Assembly: GCA_963666765.1 (NCBI GenBank) | Contig: OY762933.1 | Location: forward strand, 372,001 to 436,000 | Length of the DNA stretch: 64,000 nt | From: Foliamicus sp963666765 | Lineage (GTDB): Bacteria > Pseudomonadota > Gammaproteobacteria > Steroidobacterales > Foliamicaceae | Reading direction: 5' to 3' | In this document: positions 20,245-29,459 of the stretch, in pieces | Layout: the number at the start of each line of letters is the position of its first letter | Position numbering within the stretch: position 1 is the stretch's first letter | The notes under the pieces: model-generated | Told to the model about the DNA's origin: nothing | Database searches by the model: none | Seen by the model: only the letters and a program-made list of their open reading frames with translations | Position numbers and translations under genes: made by a program

Positions 20245-21513
20245 ATGAGCAATTCAATCGAAATTCGAACGCCGGAACTTCCCGAATCGGTGGCCGACGC
20301 CAAGGTTCTGGCTTGGCACAAGTCGGCGGGCGAGTCGGTGGTGCGGGACGAAAACCTCGCCGACCTGGAAACCGACAAGGTGGTGCTTGAAGTGCCGGCG
20401 CCGGCGGACGGTGTGCTGGAGAAGATCCTGGCCGAGACCGGAGCGGTCGTGAATGCGGGGACGCCCCTGGCCTTGCTGGACGTGGCAGCGGACGCCGGCG
20501 CCCCGGCTGACGACGCGGACGACGCGGCCCCCACAGGCAGGGAAGCGCAGGCGGAAACGCAGCAGGCGGCCGGCGGAAACGGCGCCGTTGCGATGTCGCC
20601 CGCGGTCCGGCGCCTGCTGGAAGAACACGATCTCGACATTTCCTCGATCAAGGGCAGCGGCAAGCGGGGCAGGGTCCTCAAGCGCGACGTGCTGGCGGTG
20701 CTGAGCAGTGCGGCCGGCGCGGCCACCGCGGCCCGGGTCGAGGAACCGGACACTGCGGCAGCGGACGCTGGTGAAACGGTCGAAGAGCCGACCGTTCCCG
20801 CCGCGCTGCCGGCCCGGCGCGAGCGGCGCGAGACCATGAGCCGCCTGCGGGCCCGCATCGCCCAGCGCATGGTGGAATCGCAGCGCGAAGCGGCCATGCT
20901 GACCACCTTCAACGACGCGGACATGAGCGCCGTGCTCGATCTGCGCCGCCGGCACGGCGAAGCCTTCGAGGCCCGGCACGGCGTGCGCATGGGCTTCATG
21001 AGCTTCTTCGTGGCCGCCAGCGTCGCCGCCCTGAAGCGCTATCCGGTAGTCAACGCCAGCGTCGAGGGCGATGAGATCGTCTACCACGACTACTACGACG
21101 TCGGCGTTGCCGTATCCACCGACCGCGGGCTGCTGGTGCCCGTGCTGCGCGACGCCGACCGGCTGAGTTTCGCCGACATCGAGCAGAGCATAGGCACGTT
21201 TGCTTCTCGCGCGCGAGAAGGAACCATCGGGCTGGACGAGCTGACCGGCGGCACCTTTACGATCACGAACGGCGGCGTATTCGGCTCGTTGTTGTCCACG
21301 CCGATTCTGAACCCGCCGCAGAGCGGAATCCTCGGCATGCACCGGATCGAGCAGCGGGCCGTGGTCGTGGACGGCGAGGTCGTCGCCCGGCCGATGATGC
21401 ATCTCGCACTCAGTTACGACCACCGCATTGTCGATGGCCGCGAAGCCGTGCTGTTTCTCTCCGAAATCAAGAAATCGATTGAAGATCCGGCCCGCATAAT
21501 TCTTGGTATATAG
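20245..21513 (+). CDS. sucB: Dihydrolipoyllysine-residue succinyltransferase (E2)
   Basis: A 422-residue E2 subunit started at ATG 20245 behind AGGACAGGA. Lipoyl domain at residues 1-80 with the modified Lys in DLETDKVVLEVPAP; Ala/Asp-rich linker; peripheral-subunit-binding domain MSPAVRRLLEEHDLD; second linker; and the catalytic core from about 200, ending in the active-site LSYDHRIVDGREAV. One lipoyl domain, as expected for SucB. It forms the core of the 2-oxoglutarate dehydrogenase complex with SucA and the Lpd encoded next. Confidence 0.96.
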   Translation: MSNSIEIRTPELPESVADAKVLAWHKSAGESVVRDENLADLETDKVVLEVPAPADGVLEKILAETGAVVNAGTPLALLDVAADAGAPADDADDAAPTGREAQAETQQAAGGNGAVAMSPAVRRLLEEHDLDISSIKGSGKRGRVLKRDVLAVLSSAAGAATAARVEEPDTAAADAGETVEEPTVPAALPARRERRETMSRLRARIAQRMVESQREAAMLTTFNDADMSAVLDLRRRHGEAFEARHGVRMGFMSFFVAASVAALKRYPVVNASVEGDEIVYHDYYDVGVAVSTDRGLLVPVLRDADRLSFADIEQSIGTFASRAREGTIGLDELTGGTFTITNGGVFGSLLSTPILNPPQSGILGMHRIEQRAVVVDGEVVARPMMHLALSYDHRIVDGREAVLFLSEIKKSIEDPARIILGI

Positions 21514-21531
21514 ATAAGATAATAAAGATAT

Positions 21532-22959
21532 ATGACTGATAAATATGATGTTGTTGTAGTTGGTGGGGGTCCCGCCGGCTATGTGGGAGCGATTCGTGCC
21601 GCGCAGCTCGGCATGTCCGTGGCCTGCGTGGATGACTGGCGCGACGACAAGGGCAAGCCGGCGCTGGGCGGCACCTGTCTCAATGCCGGCTGTATTCCTT
21701 CCAAGGTCCTACTGGAGTCGTCGGAGCTGTATCACCGGACCCGCGAAGAGTTTGCAGGCCACGGCATCATGATCCCGGAAGTGAAGCTGGACCTCACGGC
21801 CATGCAGGGCCGCAAGAACCGCATCGTGCGCCAGCTGACCACCGGAATCAACGCATTGTTTCGCGCCAACGGGGTGACGCCCGTGAGCGGCCGCGGCAAA
21901 CTGCTGGCCGGCCGGCAGGTGGAAGTCACTCCGCACGACGGCGATCCTCACCTGCTGCATGCCGGGCACGTGGTCCTGGCCGCCGGCTCGCGGCCGGTGG
22001 AATTGCCGATCGCGCGGTTCGACGGCGAATATATCGTGGATTCTGAAGGCGCCCTGGAGTTCGACCGGCCGCCGCAACGGCTGGGAGTAATCGGTGGCGG
22101 CGTCATCGGCCTGGAGCTTGGCAGCGTATGGAACCGGCTGGGCTCGGAGGTCACGATCCTGGAAGCGATGGACCGCTTCCTGTTCATGGCCGACAGCCAG
22201 GTTGCCCGCGAGGCGCAGCGACAGTTCAAGCGCCAGGGACTGGACACGCGCCTGGGCGCAAGGGTCGAAAGCGCCAGGCGCGTCGACGATCATGTGGAAG
22301 TGCGCTTCAGCGACCGCGAGGGTGATCATCACATCACCGTGGACAAGCTGGTGGTGGCGGTCGGCAGGGTGCCGGCAACCGAAGGCCTGATCGACGAGAG
22401 CGCCGGGATCGTCCTGACCGAAAGAGGCCACGTGCAGGTGGACGAAAATTGCCGCAGCAGCGCCGACGGCGTTTGGGCGATCGGCGACCTGGTGCGCGGG
22501 CCGATGCTGGCGCACAAGGGGTCCGAGGAAGGCATGATGGTGGCAGAGATGATTGCCGGGCGTTCCGCCGAGGTGAATTACGGCGCGATTCCTTCGGTGA
22601 TCTACACCTCTCCGGAAATCGCCTGGGTGGGGCAGACCGAGGAAGAATTGCAGCAATCCGGACAGGCCTACAAGGTGGGGGCATTCAACATGGCGGCCAA
22701 CGGCCGGGCCAAGGCCATGGCGCAGGACGCGGGTCTGGCAAAATTTCTCTCGGACCCGGACAGCGACGCGATCCTGGGCGTGCACATCGTCGGACCCATG
22801 GCCGGCGAACTGATCCAGGAAGCCGTGCTGGCCATGGAGTTCGAGGCCAGCACCGAGGACCTGCAGCGCACCGTGCATGGCCATCCGACGCTCTGCGAGG
22901 CCCTGCACGAAGCGGCCCTCTCCGTCGACAAGCGCGCCATCCATGCAATAAACCGCTAA
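21532..22959 (+). CDS. lpdA: Dihydrolipoyl dehydrogenase (E3)
   Basis: A 475-residue flavoprotein: FAD site VVVGGGPAGYVGAIRAAQLG, redox disulfide GGTCLNAGCIPSKVLLESS, NAD site GVIGGGVIGLELGSVW, and the catalytic His-Glu of HGHPTLCEALHEAAL near the C terminus. It reoxidises the lipoyl arms of SucB. The 18-bp gap from sucB and the first ten codons are strikingly AT-rich (runs of ATA/GAT/AAA) against the GC-rich surroundings, which keeps the start region unstructured; no strong Shine-Dalgarno is seen. Confidence 0.97.
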   Translation: MTDKYDVVVVGGGPAGYVGAIRAAQLGMSVACVDDWRDDKGKPALGGTCLNAGCIPSKVLLESSELYHRTREEFAGHGIMIPEVKLDLTAMQGRKNRIVRQLTTGINALFRANGVTPVSGRGKLLAGRQVEVTPHDGDPHLLHAGHVVLAAGSRPVELPIARFDGEYIVDSEGALEFDRPPQRLGVIGGGVIGLELGSVWNRLGSEVTILEAMDRFLFMADSQVAREAQRQFKRQGLDTRLGARVESARRVDDHVEVRFSDREGDHHITVDKLVVAVGRVPATEGLIDESAGIVLTERGHVQVDENCRSSADGVWAIGDLVRGPMLAHKGSEEGMMVAEMIAGRSAEVNYGAIPSVIYTSPEIAWVGQTEEELQQSGQAYKVGAFNMAANGRAKAMAQDAGLAKFLSDPDSDAILGVHIVGPMAGELIQEAVLAMEFEASTEDLQRTVHGHPTLCEALHEAALSVDKRAIHAINR

Positions 22960-22960
22960 G

Positions 22961-23015
22961 CCGGGACCGAGGGCGTCCCGCCCTCAAAAGCCGGGACCGG
23001 GACCGTCCCGCCTTA
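22961..23015. repeat. REP-like GC-rich stem-loop, two tandem copies
   Basis: Two head-to-tail copies of CCGGGACCGAGGGCGTCCCG-type sequence starting at 22961 and 22991. The first contains a perfect 7-bp stem GAGGGCG with loop TCC and CGCCCTC (22969-22985). It fills the gap between lpd and yebC and may terminate or attenuate the suc transcript. Related copies lie near 3502 and 56603. Confidence 0.6.
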
Positions 23016-23043
23016 ACTCCCGTGCTGGTATCATGGGGGTCCC

Positions 23044-23781
23044 ATGGCGGGGCACTCAAAGTGGGCCAACATCCAGCACCGCAAGAGCCGGCAGGACGCC
23101 AAACGCGGTCGACTCTTTACACGCCTTGCGCGCGAAATCGCCGTAGCCGCGCGCATGGGCGGACCGGACCCCGTCAATAACGCCCAGCTCCGGCTCGCCA
23201 TCGAGAAGGCGCGGGCCCAGAGCATGCCCAAGGACAACATCAATCGGGCAATCAGCCGCGGCGCCAGCGGTGGCGAAGGCGCCGACCTTGAGGAGGTCAC
23301 CTACGAAGGCTACAGCGCCGGCGGCGCCGCGATCCTGCTGCGCTGCCTGACCGACAACCGCAACCGCACCGTCGCCGAGGTCCGCCACGGCTTCAGCCGG
23401 CACGGCGGCAACCTGGGCGCTGATGGCGCCGTCGCCTACCTGTTTAATGAAGTGGCCGTGTTCACCTACTCGGCGGGGGCGAACGAGGCGGCGATCATTG
23501 ACGCGGCGATTGAGGGCGGCGCCGAGGATGTGGTCAGCGACGACGACGGGACAATTGAGGTGCTGGCCGACCCGCGCGACTTCACCGGCATGCTGGAAGC
23601 GCTGCGCGCCGCGGAACTGCCTCCGGAAAACGCCGAAGTCACGATGCGCGCGTCGATGGACGCGCCGCTGGACAACAAGCGCTCGGAGCAGGCCCTGAAA
23701 CTTCTCGAGTACCTGCAGGACCTGGATGACGTGCAGGACGTGTGGACCAACGCCGAACTGCAGCCTCTGGAGGGGGACTGA
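23044..23781 (+). CDS. yebC: YebC/PmpR family (TACO1-like) protein
   Basis: A 245-residue protein of usual length with the invariant start AGHSKWANIQHRKSRQDAKRG and the internal GPDPVNNAQLRLAIEKA and HGGNLGADGAVAYLF motifs. Family members are described as DNA-binding regulators and, more recently, as ribosome-associated factors easing translation of proline stretches. It heads the yebC-ruvCAB gene order common in Gammaproteobacteria, 4 bp before ruvC. Confidence 0.95.
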   Translation: MAGHSKWANIQHRKSRQDAKRGRLFTRLAREIAVAARMGGPDPVNNAQLRLAIEKARAQSMPKDNINRAISRGASGGEGADLEEVTYEGYSAGGAAILLRCLTDNRNRTVAEVRHGFSRHGGNLGADGAVAYLFNEVAVFTYSAGANEAAIIDAAIEGGAEDVVSDDDGTIEVLADPRDFTGMLEALRAAELPPENAEVTMRASMDAPLDNKRSEQALKLLEYLQDLDDVQDVWTNAELQPLEGD

Positions 23782-23784
23782 GCG

Positions 23785-24318
23785 GTGAAGGCTCTGGTGA
23801 GGATCCTGGGTGTGGATCCCGGTTCCCGATTCACCGGCTGGGGAGTCATCGAAAGCGACGGCATGGAAAGCCGCTACGTGGCCAGCGGCTGCATTGACTT
23901 GCCGCGCGGCAAACCGATGGCGGAACGGCTGGCGCAGATCTTCACGGAGCTGGGCGACATCGCCCGCAATGGGAGGATCGATGAAGCCGCGATCGAAACC
24001 GTGTTCATGAACAAGAACGCGCAAAGCGCGCTCAAGCTCGGCCAGGCGCGTGGCGCCGCGCTGTGCGCGCTGATCATGGCGGGAGTGAGCGAACCGGCCG
24101 AGTATTCGCCACGGCGCGTGAAGCAGGCCGTGTGCGGGTACGGCGCCGCCGGCAAGGACCAGGTGAGCGCGATGGTGGCGCGTCTTCTGGACCACGACGG
24201 GGAATTTACCGAGGACGAGGCCGACGGACTGGCGCTCGGCATCTGCCATGCGCACCATCGGCGCATGGCGCAGGCGGCGGAGCTTGCCCTGAGCCAGGAA
24301 GAAGAGGCCGTTTCATGA
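23785..24318 (+). CDS. ruvC: Holliday junction resolvase RuvC
   Basis: A 177-residue endonuclease starting at GTG 23785. Catalytic acids are in ILGVDPGSRFTGWGV (first Asp), AAIETVFMNKNA (Glu) and the C-terminal DEADGLALGICHAHH (Asp pair). It cuts four-way junctions held by RuvAB during recombinational repair. Its stop overlaps the ruvA start (ATGA). Confidence 0.96.
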   Translation: MKALVRILGVDPGSRFTGWGVIESDGMESRYVASGCIDLPRGKPMAERLAQIFTELGDIARNGRIDEAAIETVFMNKNAQSALKLGQARGAALCALIMAGVSEPAEYSPRRVKQAVCGYGAAGKDQVSAMVARLLDHDGEFTEDEADGLALGICHAHHRRMAQAAELALSQEEEAVS

Positions 24319-24890
24319 TCGGGGCCCTGAAAGGCAGGCTGCTGGCGGTGGAGCCGCCGATGATCCTTCTGGACGTGCACGGCGTGGGCTTCGAACTGCA
24401 GTTGCCGCTCAGCGACATGTCAGAGCTGCCGGCGGTGGGGCAGGGCCTCAAGGTCTCGACGCAACTTGTGCAGCGGGAAGACGAACTCAGCCTGTACGGC
24501 TTCCGGAAGCCGGCCGACCGCGCCTGGTTCCGCGAACTCATCCGCGTTCCGGGCATCGGCCCCAAGCTGGCGCTCAATATCGTGTCGCAAAGCGGCGTGG
24601 CCGAATTCGCGGAACAGATACAGGCCGGCGACGTCAAGGCCCTGACGCGCCTGCCGGGCATCGGTCCCAAGACCGCCAGCCGCCTCATCGTCGAGATGCG
24701 GGGCCGGCTGGAAGCAGTTCCGGTGCATGGCGAGTCCAGCGCCGCCAGCCTGGCGCTCAAGGCCCTGACGGGGCTGGGCTATTCGCCCGTGGAAGCCGGG
24801 CGCATGCTCAAGCAGGTGGGTGATCCCGGCGGCCGCGACGTTGAGGAGCTGGTGCGCGAGGCGCTGTCGGGAGGCATCGGCGCGTCGTGA
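24315..24890 (+). CDS. ruvA: Holliday junction DNA helicase subunit RuvA
   Basis: A 191-residue protein started at ATG 24315 inside the ruvC stop. OB-fold N terminus (MIGALKGRLLAVEPPMILLD), two helix-hairpin-helix motifs (IRVPGIGPKLALNIV and LTRLPGIGPKTASRLI) and the small C-terminal domain III that contacts RuvB. It binds the four-way junction as a tetramer and loads RuvB. GTGA overlap with ruvB. Confidence 0.96.
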   Translation: MIGALKGRLLAVEPPMILLDVHGVGFELQLPLSDMSELPAVGQGLKVSTQLVQREDELSLYGFRKPADRAWFRELIRVPGIGPKLALNIVSQSGVAEFAEQIQAGDVKALTRLPGIGPKTASRLIVEMRGRLEAVPVHGESSAASLALKALTGLGYSPVEAGRMLKQVGDPGGRDVEELVREALSGGIGAS

Positions 24891-25948
24891 CGGACAAGGA
24901 CGACCGCACCAGTGACGAGCGGATCCTTTCGGGGGAGCTGCGGTCGGACGAGCGCGAGGTGGAAAATTCGGTCCGTCCACGGCAGATGTCGGAGTTTCTT
25001 GGCCAGCGCCAGGTCAAGGAACGCGTCGAGATCAGCGTGGCGGCGGCGGGCAAGCGCGGCGAGGCCATGGACCACACGTTGCTGTATGGTCCGCCGGGCC
25101 TCGGCAAGACCACCCTGGCGCAGGTGATCGCGCGCGAACTGGGCGTGGGTCTGCGGCATACATCCGGGCCGGTCCTGGAACGGCCCGGCGACCTCGCCGC
25201 GCTGCTTACCAACCTCAAGGCGCGGGACGTGCTGTTCGTGGACGAGGTCCACCGTCTGAATCCGGTTGTGCAGGAGCTGCTGTATCCCGCCATGGAGGAC
25301 TTCCGTCTCGACATCGTGATCGGCGAGGGGCCTGCCGCTCATACCATGCGGCTGAAGCTCAAGCCCTTTACCCTTGTGGGGGCGACTACCCGGGCCGGCC
25401 TGCTGTCATCGCCGCTGCGCGACCGCTTCGGCATACAGGAGCGGCTGGAGCTCTACTCAACAGACGAGCTGCAACGCATCGTGCAGCGCTCGGCGGAAAT
25501 CATCGGCATCCCCTGCACGCCAAGGGGCGCGTCGGAGATCGCCGGCCGCGCGCGGGGCACGCCGCGGGTGGCGAACCGCCTGCTGAGGCGGGCTCGCGAT
25601 TACGCGGAGGTGCGCGCCGACGGCAAGGTGAGCGGCAAGACCGCCGCCGCCGCCATGGAGCTGTACAACGTGCATGCCAACGGCCTCGACCGCATGGACC
25701 GGCGGCTTCTGGGCGTGCTGATCGAGCGCTTTGACGGGGGACCGGCCGGCGTCGAGGCGCTGGCTGCCGGAATCGGGGAGGACCGGGGTACGATCGAGGA
25801 TGTCTACGAACCGTTCCTGGTCCGCGCCGGCTTCGTTCTGCGCACACCGCGCGGCCGTGTGGCGGGTCCCGCTGCCTACGCGGCCCTGGGTCTCAGCAGA
25901 CCGGGAAAACAGGGCGATAATCCGCCGCTGGAAGGATTGGATATTTGA
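24887..25948 (+). CDS. ruvB: Holliday junction branch migration ATPase RuvB
   Basis: A 353-residue AAA+ motor with Walker A YGPPGLGKTTLAQVIA, Walker B VLFVDEVHRLNPVVQE, sensor/arginine-finger region GATTRAGLLSSPLRDRFG and the C-terminal winged helix. Starts with GTG 24887 overlapping the ruvA stop. It pumps DNA through the RuvA-bound junction. tolQ follows after about 30 bp, so ruv and tol genes may share a transcript. Confidence 0.97.
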   Translation: MTDKDDRTSDERILSGELRSDEREVENSVRPRQMSEFLGQRQVKERVEISVAAAGKRGEAMDHTLLYGPPGLGKTTLAQVIARELGVGLRHTSGPVLERPGDLAALLTNLKARDVLFVDEVHRLNPVVQELLYPAMEDFRLDIVIGEGPAAHTMRLKLKPFTLVGATTRAGLLSSPLRDRFGIQERLELYSTDELQRIVQRSAEIIGIPCTPRGASEIAGRARGTPRVANRLLRRARDYAEVRADGKVSGKTAAAAMELYNVHANGLDRMDRRLLGVLIERFDGGPAGVEALAAGIGEDRGTIEDVYEPFLVRAGFVLRTPRGRVAGPAAYAALGLSRPGKQGDNPPLEGLDI

Positions 25949-25980
25949 GGAACAGGTGATGCTAGAGGCGAGGCGCGAAT

Positions 25981-26685
25981 GTGGGTGAAGTAAGCGTAAA
26001 CATGGGTTTCTGGGACCTGATCAGCCAGGCCACGCTGCTGGTGCAGATGATCATGGCCCTGCTGCTTGCGGCGTCCATACTGTCCTGGGTCATCATCCTG
26101 CAACGGCGCGTGATCCTGGGCAGGGCCGAGCGCGACCTGGGCGATTTCGAGCAGGCGTTCAAGCAACGCGACAGCCTGGAATCCCTGTTCGTCGCGCTGT
26201 CGCGCAACAAGAGCCGCAGCACCACCGGAATGGCCTGGGTGTTCGAGGCCGGCATGCGCGAGTTCCATCGCCAGGCGGCGCGCGGCAAATCCGACCCCGA
26301 GCGCCTGGTTGAAGTCGGCCGCCGGGAGATGCGCCTGGCGCAGATGAACGAACTGGAACGGCTGGAGAGCGGCCTTCCCTGGCTCGCAACCATCGGCTCG
26401 GTCAGCCCCTACGTGGGGCTGTTCGGGACGGTGTGGGGCATCATGAACTCCTTCCGTGCTCTGGGCAATGTCGATTCGGCCACGCTTTCCCTGGTGGCGC
26501 CGGGCATCGCCGAGGCGCTGATCGCGACCGCCATGGGCCTATTCGCCGCGATTCCCGCGGTGATCGCCTACAACCGCTACGCCCACCGCGTGGGTAACCT
26601 GGAAATCCGCTACCAGGCCTACCGTGAAGAGTGCGTGACGCTGCTGAGCGAGCACGCCCACTCCGATCTCGAACTGGGGGAATAG
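25981..26685 (+). CDS. tolQ: Tol-Pal system motor subunit TolQ
   Basis: A 234-residue inner-membrane protein of the MotA/TolQ/ExbB family: transmembrane helix 1 near residues 13-38, large cytoplasmic loop, and helices 2-3 in PWLATIGSVSPYVGLFGTVWG and EALIATAMGLFAAIPAVIAYN. With TolR it converts proton flow into motion of TolA for outer-membrane constriction at division. Start GTG 25981 follows a GAGGCGAGG; ATG 26002 (MGFWDLISQ) is an equally plausible start. Confidence 0.94.
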   Translation: MGEVSVNMGFWDLISQATLLVQMIMALLLAASILSWVIILQRRVILGRAERDLGDFEQAFKQRDSLESLFVALSRNKSRSTTGMAWVFEAGMREFHRQAARGKSDPERLVEVGRREMRLAQMNELERLESGLPWLATIGSVSPYVGLFGTVWGIMNSFRALGNVDSATLSLVAPGIAEALIATAMGLFAAIPAVIAYNRYAHRVGNLEIRYQAYREECVTLLSEHAHSDLELGE

Positions 26686-26695
26686 GACGGACATC

Positions 26696-27121
26696 GTGCG
26701 CCGCCGCCTCGTCAACGAAATCAACGTCGTGCCCTACATCGACGTCATGCTGGTGCTGCTGGTGATATTCATGATCACCGCGCCCCTGCTGACCCAGGGC
26801 ATCCGCGTCGACCTGCCGCGGCTGGCCGCCGAGCCGCTTCCCCAGGACCTGATCCGCGACAACAGGCCGCTGGTGCTGACCGTGGACGCCCAGGGCCGGA
26901 TGTTTCTGAATATCGGCGAGGACCCGGAGGAAGCGCTGGCATCCGCGGTCGTGGTGGCGCGTGCCGCCGCGGTGCTGCAGCGCAAACCGGAAACCCCGGT
27001 CCTGGTCCGCGCCAGCGAGCAGTTGCCTTACGGGGACGTTGTCACGGTGATGGGCCTTCTGGTTCGTGCCGGCGCGGACAAGGTGGGCATGGTAACAAGG
27101 CCCCTGCCCGCGGAGGAATGA
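26696..27121 (+). CDS. tolR: Tol-Pal system subunit TolR
   Basis: A 141-residue protein of the ExbD/TolR family. Its single N-terminal transmembrane helix carries the proton-carrying Asp (NVVPYIDVMLVLLVIFMITA), followed by a small periplasmic domain. Start GTG 26696. Works in the TolQ-TolR channel; its end overlaps the tolA start by 4 bp (ATGA). Confidence 0.94.
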   Translation: MRRRLVNEINVVPYIDVMLVLLVIFMITAPLLTQGIRVDLPRLAAEPLPQDLIRDNRPLVLTVDAQGRMFLNIGEDPEEALASAVVVARAAAVLQRKPETPVLVRASEQLPYGDVVTVMGLLVRAGADKVGMVTRPLPAEE

Positions 27122-28140
27122 TGGATCGCTTCAAGGCGCTGATTGAGCGTGCGATCGAGTCCCTGCGAGCGGGTCCCGTAGCGCGCACTCCCGGCGCCAA
27201 CCCGAACGCGCCCCCGCTGCCCATGCTGCGGCCCTGCACGTATTCGGTCGTGGGGCATGTGGCGGTGGTGGCGTTCATGCTGATCGGTTTTGCCGGGCGC
27301 ATCGAACCGGACGAGCCGGCCTTCGGCACCATTGCCATCGACGGCATCGTGCTGGACGACGAGGCCGTCCAGAAGGAGATTCAGCGCCTGGACGAACTGG
27401 AGCAGGCGGCGGTCATAGAGCGCGAACAGGAAGTCGAGCGCCTGCGCCGGCAGATCGAGGAGCAGGAGCAGCGCCAGGCGCGCCAGGAACAGGAGTTGAA
27501 CGCCTTGAGTTCGCAGACCGAACAGGCCCGGCGCGACTTGAGCGAACAGCAGACGCAGGCCAGCCGCCAGCTCAGCGAAATGCAGCAGCGTCAGCAGGAA
27601 GAGGCCGAACGCCTTGAGCGGATCGAGCGGGAGCGCCAGGAAGAGGAGGAGAGGGCCAGGGCGGCCGCGGCCGAGCGGCAGCGGGCGGAGGCCGAGCGGC
27701 TGAGGGCTGAGGAGGAAACCCGCAAGCTGGCCGAGGAAGCCCAGGCGGCGCAGCGCCAGCTGGAAGAGACCGAGCGCCGGAAACGCGAGGCCGAGCTCGC
27801 GGAGCGGATGCGCAGGGAAATGGAAGAGGACCGGCGGCGCCAGGCGATCGAGTCCGGCCTGCTCGACGAGTACAAGGCCCGCATCCGGCAACGGATCGAG
27901 AGCAACTGGCAGCGTCCGGCCAACAGCAGGGAAGATCTATTGTGGGTGGTGCTGCTGGATATGTTGCCCGGAAACGAAGTCGGTGGCATTCAGTTCGAGG
28001 AATTTAACGGAACCCCAACGGATCTCCGCTCGATCGAGGCGGCGATATGGAGTTCTTCACCGCTACCCGCGCCGCCGGACCCCACACTATTCGACCGGCG
28101 CCTGCGCCTGCGCTACCCACCCCCGGAGGCCGGTCAATGA
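27118..28140 (+). CDS. tolA: Tol-Pal system periplasm-spanning protein TolA
   Basis: A 340-residue protein: one transmembrane helix near residues 40-60 (YSVVGHVAVVAFMLIGFAG), a long Glu/Gln/Arg/Ala helical rod at about 80-245 predicted as coiled coil, and a C-terminal TolA/TonB-like domain starting IRQRIESNWQRPA that contacts TolB and Pal. The N-terminal cytoplasmic stretch of about 40 residues is longer than in the enterobacterial protein. Sits in tolQRAB-pal-cpoB with 4-bp overlaps on both sides. Confidence 0.92.
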   Translation: MMDRFKALIERAIESLRAGPVARTPGANPNAPPLPMLRPCTYSVVGHVAVVAFMLIGFAGRIEPDEPAFGTIAIDGIVLDDEAVQKEIQRLDELEQAAVIEREQEVERLRRQIEEQEQRQARQEQELNALSSQTEQARRDLSEQQTQASRQLSEMQQRQQEEAERLERIERERQEEEERARAAAAERQRAEAERLRAEEETRKLAEEAQAAQRQLEETERRKREAELAERMRREMEEDRRRQAIESGLLDEYKARIRQRIESNWQRPANSREDLLWVVLLDMLPGNEVGGIQFEEFNGTPTDLRSIEAAIWSSSPLPAPPDPTLFDRRLRLRYPPPEAGQ

Positions 28141-29459
28141 GATTGTGCGAACTTCTCTCGCGTGCTTTCCTTCTCGCGATCCTCGCGCTCCTCCCGCTGG
28201 CGGCTTCCGCCCAGCTCGACATCGTCATTACGCGCTCCAGCCAGCGGGCAATCCCCATCGCGGTCGTTCCTTTCGAGTGGCGCGTCACGCTGGGTCTGCC
28301 GTATGACTTTGCCGCGATCGTCGAGGCGGACCTCGAGCGTACCGGGCAGTTTGCGCCCATGGGCCGCGAGACGATGATCACCCGGCCGACGCGTTTCAGC
28401 GAAATGCGGCTGGATAACTGGCGCATCATGGACGTCGAGGCCGTGCTGGTGGGCCATGTGTCCGGCAGCGAGGCGAACCCGGCCATCGAGTTCGAACTGG
28501 TGGACGTCTATGCGGGCAAGTCCCTTCTTGTATATCGCCTGCAGAGCACCCGCGACACTTTCCGGGCCACGGCCCACCGGATCGCGGACCTGGTCTACGA
28601 GCAACTGACCGGGGCCCGGGGCATGTTCTCCACCCGCCTGGCCTATGTGCAGGTGGCGCCGGGCCGCGAGGAGTTCCGGCTGATCGTTGCGGACGCCGAC
28701 GGCCAGAACCCGATTGTCGTGCTGCGCTCGGCGGAGCCCATCATGTCGCCGAGCTGGTCGCCGGACGGCGCCTACCTCGCATACGTTTCGTTCGAAGCCG
28801 GCTATGCCGAAGTCTTCGTGCAGGAAGTGGCGACCGGCAATCGCCGTCCGCTGTCGCCGGAGCGGGCCACGAGCAGCGCCCCGGCCTGGTCGCCGGACGG
28901 CAAGCTGCTTGCGGTCGCGCGCAACGTCGACGGCAACAGCGACATCTACGTCTATTCGATTGACCCAGGTGCGCCGCGGCGCCTGACATTCCATTCGGCC
29001 ACCGAAACCGAACCGGAGTTTTCCGCGGACGGCGAGGAGATCTACTTCACCTCGGACCGCGGGATCGGCCCGCAGGTGTATGCCGTTTCCGCAGAGGGGG
29101 GCCGGGCGCAACGGGTCAGCTTTACCGGTTCCTATAACGCGCGGCCAAGGCTGCAGCCGGACGGCAACCGGATGGCGGTCGTGCACCAGCAGGACGGGCG
29201 CTTCCGGATTGGCCTTCTGGACCTGCGCGACGCGTCGCTGCGCCTGCTCACCGACGGCCCGCTGGATGAGTCGCCGAGCTTCGCCCCCAACGGCCGCGCC
29301 CTGATATTCGGCGCGGGCACCGCCGCCGGCAGGGGGCTGGGCGTCTATTTCATCGACAGCGGCGTGCTGCGCCTGCTGCGAGCGCCCGAGGGAATCCTGC
29401 GCGAACCCGCCTGGGGCCCCCATGAATCACAAGCAAATCTGCAAGGACCAACGCCATGA
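28137..29459 (+). CDS. tolB: Tol-Pal system beta-propeller protein TolB
   Basis: A 440-residue periplasmic protein started at ATG 28137, which overlaps the tolA stop; the open frame before it is a shadow of tolA. Signal peptide LLSRAFLLAILALLPLAASA, N-terminal alpha/beta domain, then a six-bladed propeller with repeated SPSWSPDGAYLAYVS, SAPAWSPDGKLLAV and EPEFSADGEEIYFTS blades. It binds Pal in the outer membrane and is released by TolA. Confidence 0.95.
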   Translation: MRLCELLSRAFLLAILALLPLAASAQLDIVITRSSQRAIPIAVVPFEWRVTLGLPYDFAAIVEADLERTGQFAPMGRETMITRPTRFSEMRLDNWRIMDVEAVLVGHVSGSEANPAIEFELVDVYAGKSLLVYRLQSTRDTFRATAHRIADLVYEQLTGARGMFSTRLAYVQVAPGREEFRLIVADADGQNPIVVLRSAEPIMSPSWSPDGAYLAYVSFEAGYAEVFVQEVATGNRRPLSPERATSSAPAWSPDGKLLAVARNVDGNSDIYVYSIDPGAPRRLTFHSATETEPEFSADGEEIYFTSDRGIGPQVYAVSAEGGRAQRVSFTGSYNARPRLQPDGNRMAVVHQQDGRFRIGLLDLRDASLRLLTDGPLDESPSFAPNGRALIFGAGTAAGRGLGVYFIDSGVLRLLRAPEGILREPAWGPHESQANLQGPTP

